Part shown: in pieces, positions 1 to 11,584 of the stretch | How positions within the stretch are numbered: the stretch's first letter is position 1 | Layout of the letters: each line of letters starts with the position of its first letter | DNA from: Lithodes maja | Lineage: Eukaryota > Arthropoda > Malacostraca > Decapoda > Lithodidae | Reading direction: 5' to 3' | DNA length: 64,000 bases | Assembly (NCBI GenBank): GCA_037953745.1 | Contig: JBAKBP010003121.1 | Coordinates: 1-64,000, forward strand | The notes under the pieces: generated by a model | The model's input: the letters and a program-made list of their open reading frames with translations, nothing else | Databases searched by the model: none | What the model was told of the DNA's origin: nothing | Position numbers and translations under genes: made by a program

Positions 1-13
1 CAGGCTGCATACT

Positions 14-113
14 ATTATCTATTGATCTATCTACCCATCTATATCCATCTAACTATCCACATCTCTACCACCCACCCTCATACATACACATACATGTACA
101 CATACACACACAC
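14..113. repeat. degenerate simple-sequence tract (CTAT / ACAT / AC)
   Basis: Imperfect CTAT, CATACA and finally AC repeats run up to the first base of the LINE that follows. No coding potential is credible here. The tract ends abruptly at the start of LINE family A copy 1, so it is either the target of that insertion or sequence expanded next to it. Confidence 0.7.
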
Positions 114-373
114 AGTCAGACCGTGGTGGAGGGCGGACGTGCTTGAGACAGCTGATTCAGCCAGCGCCTGTTTGGTGGTTTGGTATTTTTGTAGCGTTCA
201 TATGTGTTGTCCTTTTGTTTATTAATTATAATTTAAATGCAATTAGTGAATATACTCCCTAGTTAAAACAGGTGAGAGTTGAGTTTGATTTGAGTAGGAA
301 AAAAAAAAAGTAATGGATATTCCCACCGAAACTTGTGGAGCCGAACAGGTGTAAACAAAGGCCAGCTGGCAGT

Positions 374-1483
374 ATGGCCAGCGGTGGGAGGAACCGGCTC
401 AGCCTGCCCCCAAGCAGGGTAACCAGAGATCCTTATGATCGTGATCATGAGGTATTTGATATTTCAGGGTTCTCAGAGGAGGGAGTAGCAATATCTGCAT
501 TTGCGGTGAGGTTGAATAAACTGGAGCGGAAGCTAGAGGAACAGGAGACAAAAAGCTTAGATTATGAACGAAGAGAAAAAAGAATGGCAAACCAAATTGG
601 TATTTTGAAGGATGAGAATTACGTGTTAAGGGTTTGTATTAGCGAAATGCAGGAAGAAATGGACAGGATGAAGAAAGATATGAAGGATGTTGAATTAAAG
701 AAGGATGAATTTCAAAAGAACGAGGAGGTAAGGAATTTGAAATTTTCGGAGATAGTAAAGGAGCAACAGATACATAGGCAGGGAGGTAACTTTGAAAAGG
801 ATGTAGTTAAGGTAATTAGACAGAAGGAAAATCTAGTGAGGGAGACTGCTGGAAGAAAGAAATGTATTGTGATAAGAGGAGATAAGGAGAAACACAATGT
901 AAAGAGAGAGGAGAGAAGTAGGATAGAGAGAGACCGAGTGAGGGAGATTCTACAGGTAGTGGACGAGGGTGTGAGAGAGTGGGAGAATGAAATTGAAGAC
1001 ATGCATAGAATTGGAAAATATAAACAAGAGTCTAGCTTGTCTAGGCCAATGAAAGTGCAGTTTCGCACAGTAGGAATAGTAGAGGAAATCATGAATAATA
1101 AATGGAGGTTGAAAGATAAGGATTGTCTGAAGCATATTTACATCGAAAAAGACTTGGACTTAGATGAAAGAAACAAAATGAAAAGTTTGAGGGATGAGGT
1201 GAAGGAATTGAATGCCAAAAGAACAGAACAAGAAGTGGATTTTTTTTATTGGAGACTGGTAGGAACGAAGAAGAGGAAATGGTTCATCAAAAGCCCACAG
1301 AGGAAGACGGAGGGGCAAACAGAGAACTTAGGGATGAACGGTCGGACAGGGGAAGCGAGTACCAGTACCGAAGGACAGGAGGGAGAGACTGGTGTAAACC
1401 AGGAACAAGTGAGAGGAACAGGGCAGGTGGAGAGCACGGGGGAGCAAGGGAGAGAAGGTGGAGTGGAAGCGGGGGGGGAGTAG
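374..1483 (+). CDS. LINE family A ORF1 (coiled-coil and RRM-like RNA-binding protein)
   Basis: 369 residues from the ATG at 374 (MASGGRNRLS). An upstream ATG at 313 opens only a 13-codon ORF in another frame. The N-terminal third is a heptad-rich Lys/Glu coiled coil (about residues 40-135). A region with KKCIVIRGDKEK, then MHRIGKYK and SRPMKVQFRT, resembles the RNA-binding core of L1-type ORF1 proteins, which package element RNA as trimers. The C-terminal 60 residues are low-complexity Gly/Glu/Thr. The ORF1 of copy 2 (31443-32537) aligns over the same blocks. ORF1 overlaps the open frame leading into ORF2, so reinitiation or frameshifting may couple them; that is inference. Confidence 0.8.
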   Translation: MASGGRNRLSLPPSRVTRDPYDRDHEVFDISGFSEEGVAISAFAVRLNKLERKLEEQETKSLDYERREKRMANQIGILKDENYVLRVCISEMQEEMDRMKKDMKDVELKKDEFQKNEEVRNLKFSEIVKEQQIHRQGGNFEKDVVKVIRQKENLVRETAGRKKCIVIRGDKEKHNVKREERSRIERDRVREILQVVDEGVREWENEIEDMHRIGKYKQESSLSRPMKVQFRTVGIVEEIMNNKWRLKDKDCLKHIYIEKDLDLDERNKMKSLRDEVKELNAKRTEQEVDFFYWRLVGTKKRKWFIKSPQRKTEGQTENLGMNGRTGEASTSTEGQEGETGVNQEQVRGTGQVESTGEQGREGGVEAGGE

Positions 1484-1536
1484 AGTCTGGGAATATTAGG
1501 GAAAGAGAAAAAAAGAAAGGTGTAAGAAGGGGGGAA

Positions 1537-4357
1537 ATGAAGCTGATGTATAGTAATGTGGATGGCTTGCTGTCTAAGAAATTAGAATTGAATGACTATA
1601 TTGAGAAATATAAACCACATATTATGTGCTTAGCAGAAACAAAGTTGAGAGGTGGTACTGAATTGGGAGTGTTGGGATGGGAAGGGTACAATGTGTGGAG
1701 AAAAGATAGAGAAGGAAAAGTGGGCGGTGGAGTGTTAATAATGACTGACAGAAATATAGAAGCAAGTGAGATTAACCTAGGCAATAATAGATCAGAAATT
1801 ATAGCAGTGACAATAAAAGACAAGGACAACAAAGCAACTGATATAGCAGTGGCTTATATACCACCACAAACTAGAGCATGGAAGCGGGATAAATATGATC
1901 AACTAATCACGGAATCTCTAGATGCACTAAAAATACTTTTTAATAGGAGAAATAAATTATTATTAACAGGTGATTTCAATTGTAAGGAAGTCAATTGGGA
2001 AGGGTTAGATGCGGAAATAATAATGAATCTTGGGGCAGTAAATTATTGAATCTAGTAACAGAAAACATGTTAACACAACATGTTAGAGAAAACACACGAA
2101 TCAGAGGGATGGATGAACCATCCAGGCTAGACCTAGTCTTCACCAGTGATCCACATGATGTTAGAAAGATAAATTATCGTTGTCCCTTGGGAAAAAGTGA
2201 TCACAAGATATTAGAAATGGAGATGGATTTGGGGAAAAATGAGGAGAGAAAGGAAGGACATAAAATAAATAGATACAATTATGCTAAAACTGATTTTAAA
2301 TCATTGAAACATTATTTCCAAAGTATAAATTGGAAGGAACTAGAAAGCCTGGAAATGGTTCAAGACAAATATAGACTTTTCCTGAAAGTATATGAAGAAG
2401 GGATACATAAATATGTCCCAAGGTTCCAATCAGGGGTAAAGAAGGAAAAAGAATGGTTTAATATAAGATGTAGTAAGGCACAGGATAGAAGAAACCGAGC
2501 CTGGAATATAGCACGGAAGAGACATAGTGAAAATAACTGGAATAAGTACAAGGAGAAAAGAAATGAATACGTAAAGATACGACGCGAGGAACAATATAAA
2601 TATGAAAGGAATATTGTAGAGAAGTGCAAAAATGAGCCAAAACTATTTATAGATTTGTAAATGGAAAAATAAAAACAAAAGAAGGTATTGTCAGACTAAG
2701 AGTTGGAACAAACAGCTATGAGAAAGATAAAGAATTGTGTGAAGTTATGAATGAAAAGCTTCAGTCAGTGTTTGTAAAAGAGGAGGAGTTTATAGAACCT
2801 AATAGAGAAATGAGAACACCACAGATGCCTGAAATGAAAGTGACAAAAAGTAAAGTGCTGAAATTGATGCAGGATTTGGACGTGAGGAAATCAATGGGAC
2901 CAGATGGAGTGGCTGGATGGATCCTCAAAGAATGTGCGGAAGAGTTAGTGGAACCAATCTATGAAATCATCAAATCTTCACTGAATGAGGGAGACCTGCC
3001 AGTGGAATGGAAGAGAGCTAACATAGTACCAATTTACAAAGGAGGAGACAGAGAAAATCCGCTTAACTACAGACCGGTGTCCCTCACCAGCATTGTTTGT
3101 AAAATTTGTGAGAAAATTATAAGGAAAAAGTGGACACACTTCATTGAGGGACAGGGGGTGCTTAGCGAGAAACAATTTGGATTCAGGGAAGGGAGATCTT
3201 GTGTATCTAATTTATTAAGCTTTTATAGCAGAGTTGTAGATGTTACACAGGAGAGAGAGGGATGGGTTGACTGTGTTTACCTGGACCTGAAAAAGGCCTT
3301 TGACAGGGTGCCTCACAAAAGGTTATTGTGGAAATTGCAGGTTGTTGGAGGTGTACATGGTAGGATGTTAAAATGGATGGAAAACTTTTTAATAGGAAGA
3401 GAAATGAGGACCACGATACGAGACGAATATTCACAGTGGAGGAGTGTGACGAGCGGAGTACCACAGGGATCAGTGTTGGGTCCGATAATGTTCCTACTTT
3501 ATGTAAACGACATGCCAGAAAACTTGAATAGTCATATGAATATGTTTGCGGATGACGCTAAGATCATGAAGAATGTCACCTGTATAGAAAGTTGTCAGGA
3601 TCTTCAAAAGGACCTAGATGAGTTGCACAGATGGAGCCAAACCTGGAAAATGAGTTTCAATGCAGAAAAGTGTCATGTTTTGGAAGTGGGAACAAGTGAG
3701 ATAAGGCCAAGCTGGGTGTACAAATTAGGAACTGAAATAATCGGCAAAACACGGCATGAGAAGGACCTTGGAGTGATAATACAAGATGATCTATCCCCGG
3801 AGAAGCATATTAACATGATCATTGGAGGAGCATATGGAATAATAACCAATATGAGAGTGGCATTTAACTATTTGGATGAAGAAATGTTAAGAAAATTGAT
3901 AATGACTATGATAAGACCAAGATTAGAATATGCAGCAGTGATATGGTCACCACATTTGAAAAAACATATAAACAAATTAGAGAAAGTCCAAAGGATAGCA
4001 ACGAAGATGATCCCAAGATTGAAGGAGTTGACATATGAGGAAAGACTTAAGACACTACAACTGCCTACCTTGAAAGAGAGAAGGGAACGAGGCGACTTAA
4101 TAACGATGTTCAAGGGAGTAAAAAGTTTGGAACGAGTAGATAGGGAAGATCTATTCGTGAGGGATAATGGAAGGACAAGAGGGCACGAGTTTAAGCTGAG
4201 GAAGGGCAGATGTCGTAAGGACACAAAGAAATTCAGCTTCCCATATAGGAGTATAGAGACTTGGAACAACTTGGAGGAGGAGGTGGTGAGAGCGAGGAAC
4301 ATTAACATGTTCAAATCTAGGTTGGATAAAAGTAAATATGGAAATAGGGCAACATAA
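1537..4357 (+). pseudogene. LINE family A ORF2, copy 1: AP endonuclease plus reverse transcriptase, two frameshifts
   Basis: Encodes the EEP-type endonuclease that nicks target DNA, then the reverse transcriptase that primes on the nick. Endonuclease motifs: YSNVDGL, LAETKL, GDFNCKEVNW, SRLDLVF and GKSDH. RT motifs: YRPVSLTSIVCK, YLDLKKAFDRVPHK, SGVPQGSVLGPIMF and MFADDAK. The C-terminal block WNNLEEEVVRARNINMFKS is typical of the CR1/Jockey group. The frame is lost near 2013, where a G run is one G shorter than the GNNNESWG reading needs. It is lost again near 2648, where a T is missing just before IDL-stop; the frame resumes with VNGKIKTKEG. Copies 2 and 3 are uninterrupted at these sites. 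The start was taken at the ATG preceding KLMYSNVDG; other ATGs are possible. Confidence 0.88.
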
Positions 4358-4512
4358 GTTATGATATGTTAGTCCAAAATACTGGGAACTGGGAATATCC
4401 ATTACGATACTTGTCTAAGTAAAATGGATTGATTATAAAGTAACTAAGACAGGACAACACGAGCGCTGCTCAATTCCTGTAAACTACAAATAGGTAAATA
4501 GGTAAATACACA

Positions 4513-5395
4513 CATGCATATACATACTGTACAGTACATATACATATACCGTACACATACACAGACATATACAGCATACACATGCAAACACATACATACC
4601 GTAAGAGAGAGAGGGTAAGACAGAAACAGACATGATAGATTAGGGGTGAAATTACGTATGAATAAAGCGGGCGTCCCATACAGTACGTAAAGACCCGACA
4701 AGAGCCGATCTTTTCAAAATATTTGAATTTTTGCTAAATCGTCTGTGATCGAGTAAAGTCGTGTAAATCAATCGGCTCTACTCGAGTTGATCTGGAACTG
4801 GACGGGGTGCCCGCCGACAGGTCCGTGAAGTCGGCCAATAATTAGTGTATACGCTATTTTTCAGCCGACTGTTTTTGATGGTCGGGGAAAAAAAACGTTA
4901 AATTTTGGACGTGTTGCTGACGTACAGTATGTCGATCGGTTTTCGGACGTGCAGCAATCGTTTTTGACGTACAATAGTCGGGAAATAATCGGGCAAAATG
5001 CATTTCTTTTCCCCCCTATACTGTATATCTCTATTTTCGTATCTGTTTTTTGTACTTTTACAAAAAAAAAAAAAAAAATGTAATATGTTGTTTGCCATAT
5101 CCTTGACCTAATGTAAGTTTAATTCATGTAAACGCTAAGATAACTCTGCACAAATATGACTTCAATTACCTAAATATTTATAGAAATGTTAGTACAGTAC
5201 CAAATAATCCTACCATAATATCTCGTGCAACAAACATAGAACAAACCAAGTACAGAAGGAATGAAATAAAATAATGATAAATAATGATCAATAAAATAAT
5301 AATAATGAATATGAATACATGTCAGGGAAAATAAATAAATCAACGAAAATATAATTTTGTTAAAAATACCTAGAACAAATAGGAAAAATTTTGAG
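4513..5395. other. AT-rich intergenic DNA, no gene seen
   Basis: The first 130 bases are degenerate ATACAC/ACATAC microsatellite continuing from the LINE tail. The rest is AT-rich with repeated CGATCGG/TCGGC-like words (4700-4990) and a poly-A run near 5060-5080. No ORF resembles a protein family. Several TACAGTA, TACTGTA and TACCGTA heptamers occur here (near 4525, 4550, 4597, 4680, 4925, 5018 and 5194). Confidence 0.6.
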
Positions 5396-5399
5396 AGGC

Positions 5400-5660
5400 A
5401 AAATCAATTAGAAAAGAAATAGAAATTTGTAGAAATCTATAGAACAATTATGAACCATGTTGAGAGTGAAAATAAAATATAAAATATAAAAGGGATGGAA
5501 ATACAGTATATGGAAAAAATATGAAACATGTTGAAGGCAAAGCAAATGTTAAAGAAAAATATAAAGGAGATAGAAATATTTAGAACAAATATGAAACACA
5601 TGTTGAGAGGAAAAAAAAAATATAAGAGAGAAATATAAGAGATAGCAAAAAATGGAACAA
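5400..5660. repeat. degenerate tandem repeat, about 75-bp unit, 3-4 copies
   Basis: Units of 72-80 bp each read roughly GAAATA..TAGAACAA-ATATGAAACATGTTGAGAG followed by AAAATATAAA runs, at about 5415, 5495 and 5571, with a poorer unit upstream. The unit is A-rich on the plus strand and has no coding potential. It abuts the 5' end of LINE family B copy A. Confidence 0.6.
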
Positions 5661-5668
5661 ATATTAAA

Positions 5669-6945
5669 GGCATACAAGCACTCGCTAACAAATCAGAAAC
5701 TTTCCAAACGGAATCCCACAAGGATCCGTCCTATCGCCCGCACTCTTCAATCTGTACATGCACGATATAACTACACCCAATACGCCCCAAATAAACTTAG
5801 CCTCCTATGCAGATGACATAACACTCACATGCACACACCATGACCCAAAAAGAGCAACAGATCTCCTTCAACCCTATCTCAACACACTACATGGCTGGTG
5901 CACTACAAACAGACTTAATCTAGCCCCAGCCAAATCCACCGCAACCCTGCTCACAAGTTGGACAGGAGAACACGAATACATCCCTCAACTCACCATAAAC
6001 AACACACCCCTAACACATACACACACACCCAAAATCCTAGGAGTAACATATGATACTCATATGACATTCAAACAGCACACCACAAACATTAAAAAGAAAC
6101 TGACACCCAGACTTAACGCCCTCAGGTCACTTGCTCACACAAAATTTGGACACAACAAAGAAACTACCACCACAGTATATAAACAATACATAAGATCAGT
6201 GATGGAATACGCAAGCCCAGCCTGGGCTTCTAACCTAGCTGAAACACATCATAAGACCTTACAGACTATTCAAAACAAAGCCCTGAAGATCATTACAGGC
6301 TGCACAGCTACTGCACCCACAGATCACCTACATCAAGAAACCAAAATCCTCAAAGTCAAAGACCATCTGGATATGAGAGGCACTCAATTCCTGGCAGCAG
6401 CCTCCACGAACCAAGACCACCCACTAAACTACATGGCAACACACCCACAGACACCAAGAAATATCAAAACAACACCCAGCACACGGTATCACACACAATT
6501 ATTGTCCTCTCTCCCTCCCTGCCCACCCCGAACCAACTTCCAGAAGCACATCCATACTCATATCTCTCACCGATCCATCCACTCACTCACAGACAACACG
6601 CAGCTGCATGCACGACCTCCCGAAATCCATCCTTCCGACTCCTCCCTTCCTCGCGAGGACAGAGTCCACCTGGCCAGGCTGAGATGCGGACACCATCCAG
6701 CTCTCCTGAGCTATCAGAAGAGACTGGATGACTCCGTTGTCGACGCCTGCCCGGGATGTAACACAACACCCCATACCATTAAACACATCATAGAAGACTG
6801 CATTTCACATAACCACTTACGCCAGCAACACAATCTACACTCAATGAGAGCTCTGTGGGAAAGCCCGATCGTGGCCATGACCTTTCTCAAGGACTCGGGG
6901 CTGTTCGGCCAGGCAGCTTAGGGAACAACAACAACAACAACATTG
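5669..6945 (+). mobile_element. LINE family B, copy A: 5'-truncated and internally deleted
   Basis: A 5'-truncated copy of the element at 7790-11260. Its first 32 bases (GGCATACAAGCACTCGCTAA) match copy B near 9513-9542. The sequence then jumps to the base equivalent to about 10008 of copy B, giving an internal deletion of about 466 bp that removes much of the RT palm. It runs to the common 3' end and an (AAC)n tail. The two copies are nearly identical elsewhere, which lets small indels be polarised. Confidence 0.88.
5758..6921 (+). pseudogene. LINE family B ORF2 C-terminal part (RT thumb and zinc knuckle)
   Basis: The open frame starts upstream of RT motif YADD (ASYADDITLT) and is uninterrupted to the natural stop, ending DSGLFGQAA. 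The C-terminal CPGC-x8-H-x4-C (CPGCNTTPHTIKHIIEDC) is the zinc knuckle typical of I, Jockey and R1-like LINE ORF2 proteins. The reading continues upstream to NFPNGIPQGSVLSPALFN, but the endonuclease and finger regions are missing. It is codon-biased to C and A, unlike families A, C and D. It is a fossil that cannot encode an active enzyme. Confidence 0.85.
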
Positions 6946-7082
6946 TAAACCGGACACAAATCCCGTCCAACTCGGAAATTTCCGAGATATACAGGGACAT
7001 TTCCGAGAGGCCGATGCCATTCCGAGAAGTGCAGGTTTCCGACTAAAAAGAGTCCGATTTAGCGGGGGTTTACTGTACTGTA
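6946..7082. mobile_element. possible short TA-bounded element with CAGTAAAC terminus
   Basis: Directly after the family B tail, a segment of about 130 bp ends GGGGGTTTACTG|TACTGTA, whose reverse complement starts CAGTAAACCCCCGC. Its left edge (TGTAAACCGGACAC) matches this terminus only partly (about 13 of 22 positions). Internally it repeats TTTCCGAG three times. CAGT-type ends at a TA are usual for Tc1/mariner/pogo MITEs. Assignment is tentative because the left end is weak. Confidence 0.35.
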
Positions 7083-7789
7083 ATCCATTGTGGGAGAATA
7101 ATTGGTAAGATTTTACGGTGTAACAGCCGCGAGACCCATCGAGTTATGTGTGGCCTACGGAATTGTCATATCAGTGATATCACATAATACATTGGTTACA
7201 TATTCGTATACTGTATAGACCTGTCTGTAGTCTGTACTGTCGGAAATTAATTGTAATGGAGTTTTTGCCCCCTACTGTTAAAATATATGAGAATGTCAAT
7301 AAGTCCTGCGGGGTTCCCCTTCAACTAATTTTTACAAATTTATTCCACGTCAAATGGTTATTGCCAAATAGCCTAGAGCTTATTTTTTCCCCTTTTAGCC
7401 TATCGTCTTTAACCCTCCATTTCCCCTGATCTTCATAGCCCTCCGGTGGGGGTTTAGCATATAGAATGTTGAATAATGGATAAATACTAATTTCCTGCAG
7501 TTCTTGCTGAAAAACAACATTGGACTGTAGTGTATATCAAATACAAATTAAACAAAAATATAAATAAATGCTAAAACTCTTGGCTGTCCCTCAGACGTCC
7601 TCGCTGTTTACAAACGTCATTATGGAGAATAATCGATATTTACCGCCTGCTGGCAACATACTGTAGATGATGATTTTAATAAGTCATGGGGGGGGGGGGG
7701 GGGTGCAGGGTGGCAAAGTCGCCCCTCAACCCATCTTGTATCCCACGCTGGAATTATAACTAAAACCATAAGGTTAACGGCCAGCTCTG
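7083..7789. other. non-coding DNA containing a relative of element M894
   Basis: No ORF is supported. Bases about 7405-7590 (TTTAACCCTCCATTTCCCCTG, CATAGCCCTCC, a TGTTGAATAATGGATAAATAC block, AAAACAACA) align with the 3' part of the M894 element (16660-16830), so this is a decayed relative. A G homopolymer of about 16 occurs near 7690. Heptamers TACTGTA occur at 7072, 7212 and 7660. Confidence 0.5.
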
Positions 7790-10700
7790 CCCTTTGCCGA
7801 CTCGGCCCACGTGAATGTCAACTTGTGGGCCTGATTGTCAATTCGGCCCATTCAGTAATACCAACTCGGCCCACCAATCCCAATCCCCACCCCCACCTCA
7901 CCCATCCCAACCCCCAGCCCCTCCCTCACCCCCACCCCCACCTCATCCTCGTGCAGCAGCACCCAACATACATCGTGCACATAACATTAACATTCTTCAA
8001 CTGAATATAGATGGCATCAACACAAAGAAACACGAACTCTCACACTTCATCAAACAACATAACATACACATTGCCATCTTACAAGAAACAAAACTCCGCA
8101 CAACACAAAAAACACCCACATTTCATAATTTCACCACCATCAGACAAGACCGGGCTGTCGGCGGGGGCGGTGGACTCATCACCCTGGTACACAAAGAAAT
8201 ATCATACATAGTACCGGTAACCAGTGTACAAACCAAATCCCTCCTCCCCCCAAATGATAACACAACAGAAATACAATCAATTAAAATATGCACTGGCAAC
8301 AACTCCAACATAACCATCATAAACACATACCGGTACATCCCTCCCCAAACATCCCCTACAGTACCAAATGAATACAGACCACACCTACAACACATCACAA
8401 ACACCCCACACATCATCCTGGGTGGTGACTTCAACGCCAAAATGTCAGCCTGGTTTGTCGACAACCTCGACACAGACAGAGGGCTGGTACTACAAAACCA
8501 AACCGATAACCTCATCATCCTTAACGACATCCATCAACATACCCATATTCCTCACCAAGCCCTCTATAACCCATCATCTCCAGACATCACCTTTTGCTCC
8601 CCAGAACTCGCCCCCACAACATCCTGGAGGGTGGTCAGAACCTTAGGCTATGACCACCTCCCGATCATTATCACCACCAAAACCAGACTCACCCCAGCTA
8701 GCCACAAACACACATACACCAATTATAAAAGAGCTAACTGGGAAGCATTCACAAATGAGACAGAACAACACTTCACAACTCTAAACAGTACACCCATCAC
8801 TAACATCAACAATGCTGTACACATACTCAATAAAACTATCCAAAACGCTGACAAGAAACACATTCCAAGAGGTAACAGAAAAAGACACAACCCCAACTTC
8901 ACACCAGAAATTCAAAACCACATCAGACAACGCGACATACTGAAACACTCCCCAGCACCCCACACACAAGACATCACACAACAAATTCAAGCACTCAACA
9001 CCCAAACTAACAACAAAATACAAGAACAACAAAAACTAAATTGGAATAACCGTGAACACCGTGAACGACCGCAGCAGTGCAAGTACTGGTACTGAGCTGG
9101 ATACACAGGCATAGTTTGCCTTTTTCCAGAGGATCTACTGTAAGAAACTGTAAGAAATAACTTCCTACAAACACTTGATCACAAAACAAACCCCCAAAAA
9201 CTCTACAAAACACTAAACAGCATCACACTTTCCAACAGCAACACAACACAATCACATGCTGCAATCACAACAACAGACTCTACTCCTTCATGTAAACAAC
9301 AAGCAAACACTCTCATCAATCACTTTTCACATGTCAGCCACCTAAAACCTCACAAAGACAACCGACGTGTCATCCGACGTAAGAGACAATTCCCCACAGA
9401 CCCTGACTATACACCCTTCACCAATCACCAGACAAAGCATATCATCAACAATCTCAAGCACTCACCCGCCTGTGGCCTAGACAACATACACCTCAGACAC
9501 CTGGGACCACAAGGCATACAAGCACTCACTAACATATCAAACTACAGCTATTCACACAACACAATACCAGACATTTGGAAGCATGGTATCATCATCACAT
9601 TCCCCAAACCCAACAAAGACCCCACGCTACACTCCTCGCACCGCCCCATCACACTCCTTTGCTCCCCCTCCAAAGTCATGGAACGCCTAGTATTACAACT
9701 AATTACACCTGACCTACCTCTAGCTCCAACACAACAAGGCTTTAGGCCACTGCACTCCACAAACACTCTTCTCACAGACCTTACACAAAGAGCTTTCGAC
9801 GGCATCAACTCAGCTAGACCACCACACAGATCACTATTAGCCACACTCGACATTAGTAAAGCCTTTGATGCCATCCCCCGCCACAACCTAACCAACAAAA
9901 TCTACAACACAAACATGCACAACAACACAAAAAGGTGGCTGGCCAACTTCCTAGCAGGCAGATGTGCACACTTATCTTTTGCCGGTCAGTCATCTAAAAT
10001 CAGAAACTTTCCAAACGGAGTCCTACAAGGATCCGTCCTATCGCCCGCACTCTTCAATCTGTACATGCACGATATAACTACACCCAATACGCCCCAAATA
10101 AACTTAGCCTCCTATGCAGATGACATAACACTCACATGCACACACCATGACCCAAAAAGAGCAACAGATCTCCTTCAACCCTATCTCAACACACTACATG
10201 GCTGGTGCACTACAAACAGACTTAATCTAGCCCCAGCCAAATCCACCGCAACCCTGCTCACAAGTTGGACAGGAGAACACGAATACATCCCTCAACTCAC
10301 CATAAACAACACACCCCTAACACATACACACACACCCAAAATCCTAGGAGTAACATATGATACTCATATGACATTCAAACAGCACACCACAAACATTAAA
10401 AAGAAACTGACACCCAGACTTAACGCCCTCAGGTTACTTGCTCACACAAAATTTGGACACAACAAAGAAACTACTGTACCACCACAGTATATAAACAATA
10501 CATAAGATCAGTGATGGAATACGCAAGCCCAGCCTGGGCTTCTAACCTAGCTGAAACACATCATAAGACCTTACAGACTATTCAAAACAAAGCCCTGAAG
10601 ATCATTACAGGTTGCACAGCTACTTTACCCACGGATCACCTACCGTACATCAAGAAACCAAAATCCTCAAAGTCAAAGACCATCTGGACATGAGAGGCAC

Positions 10701-11260
10701 TCAATTCCTGGCAGCAGCCTCTACGAACCAAGACCACCCACTAAACTACATGACAACACACCCACAGACACCAAGAAATATCAAAACAACATCCAGCACA
10801 CGGTATCACACACAATTATTGTCCTCTCTCCCTCCCTGCCCACCCCGAACAACTTCCAAAAGCACATCCATACTCATATCTCTCACCGATCCATCCACTC
10901 ACTCACAGACAACACGCAGCTGCATGCACGACCTCCCGAAATTCATCCTTCCGAATCCTTCCTTCCTCGCGAGGACAGAGTCCACCTGGCCAGGCTGAGA
11001 TGCGGACACCATCCAGCTCTCCTGACGTATCAGAAGAGACTGGATGACTCCGTTGTCGACGCCTGCCCGGGATGTAACACAGCACCCCATACCATTAAAC
11101 ACATCATAGAAGACTGCATTTCACACAACCACTTACGCCAACAACACAATCTACACTCAATGAGAGCTCTGTGGGAAAGCCCGATCATGGCCATGGCCTT
11201 TCTCAGGGACTCGGGGCTGTTCGGCCAGGCAGCTTAGGGAACAACAACAACCAGGGTGTC
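7790..11260 (+). mobile_element. LINE family B, copy B: near full length (I/Jockey/R1-like)
   Basis: One long element: a GGCCCA-rich leader, an open frame from 7815 with endonuclease, RT and C-terminal zinc knuckle, stop at about 11236, then an (AAC)n tail. The 3' end (GCTGTTCGGCCAGGCAGCTTAG) is shared with copy A and with minus-strand 3' fragments at 47338 and 60721. The 5' boundary is not defined by a target duplication that I can see. No RNase H domain is visible. The C- and A-rich codon use sets it apart from the other LINEs here. Confidence 0.85.
7815..11238 (+). pseudogene. LINE family B ORF2, copy B: endonuclease and RT, frameshifted
   Basis: The endonuclease (about 7985-8690) has ILQLNIDG, LQETKLR, GGDFNAK, SPDITFCS and GYDHLPI. 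The RT has HRPITLLC, QQGFRPLHSTN, TLDISKAFDAIP, NGVLQGSVLSPALFN and ASYADDI. A Pro/His/Thr-rich stretch precedes the endonuclease. The frame breaks at about 9050-9150 (a messy insertion with repeated CGTGAACACC). It breaks again at 10474-10478 (5-bp insertion CTGTA relative to copy A) and at 10643-10647 (5-bp insertion CCGTA relative to copy A). The TACCGGTA at 8327 may be a third, in-frame, insertion of 6 bp. The zinc knuckle CPGC...H...C is intact near 11066. Confidence 0.85.
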
Positions 11261-11584
11261 AATCCACAAAATATGAATTGTGTTATCATTATGGTTTATT
11301 ATTTTGTTATCATTATAGCGCGACGGAGCGGCGAAGGCGCGAGCTCTAGGGGGGTCCGGGGGCATGCCCCCCCGTGATTTTTTTGAGAATTTAGGTGTCT
11401 AAAACAGTATTTCCTGCAATCTAAAAGCAATCAAAATGGAAAATATGGAGACCAAAATTAGGCTAGGCCTATGTCAATTTACCTTTTTTGTTTCTTAAAA
11501 AAAAAAAAAAAGGGCTGGGGGAGTTTCTGTTATCATTAGGCCTATACAAAAAGTTAATTTCCATTATCACTCAAAAAAAGAGCG
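11261..11584. other. non-coding; poly-A and GC-rich simple sequence
   Basis: Holds a CGACGGAGCGGCGAAGGCG GC-rich patch with GGGGTCCGGGGGCATGCCCCCC (a hairpin similar to one near 49670), a poly-A run and TAGGCCTA words. No ORF or RNA gene is recognised. The CGCGACGGAGCGGCGAAGGCGCGAG-type text next to a GGGGGCATGCCCCC hairpin may be part of another repeat. Confidence 0.4.

Larger units (their letters stand above)
114..4512 (+). mobile_element. LINE family A, copy 1 (CR1/Jockey-group non-LTR retrotransposon, near full length)
   Basis: A near full-length non-LTR retrotransposon: a 5' leader of about 260 bp, ORF1 (374-1483), then ORF2 with an AP endonuclease and a reverse transcriptase (1537-4357). 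The 3' UTR is only about 150 bp. It ends in CTACAAATAGGTAAAT-type tail repeats and then an ACATAC/AC tract. Copies 2 and 3 of the same family (31441 and 35982) have the same protein order and the same 3' end. The tandem tail and the RT motifs (SGVPQGSVLGP, FADD) place it in the CR1/L2/Jockey group; the exact clade is not resolved. Two single-base frameshifts in ORF2 make this copy non-autonomous. Confidence 0.9.

Noticed and set aside
8357..8363. TACAGTA in LINE B copy B as a 5-bp insertion
   Set aside because: The endonuclease frame runs through it unbroken, so without a sibling copy it cannot be called an insertion.
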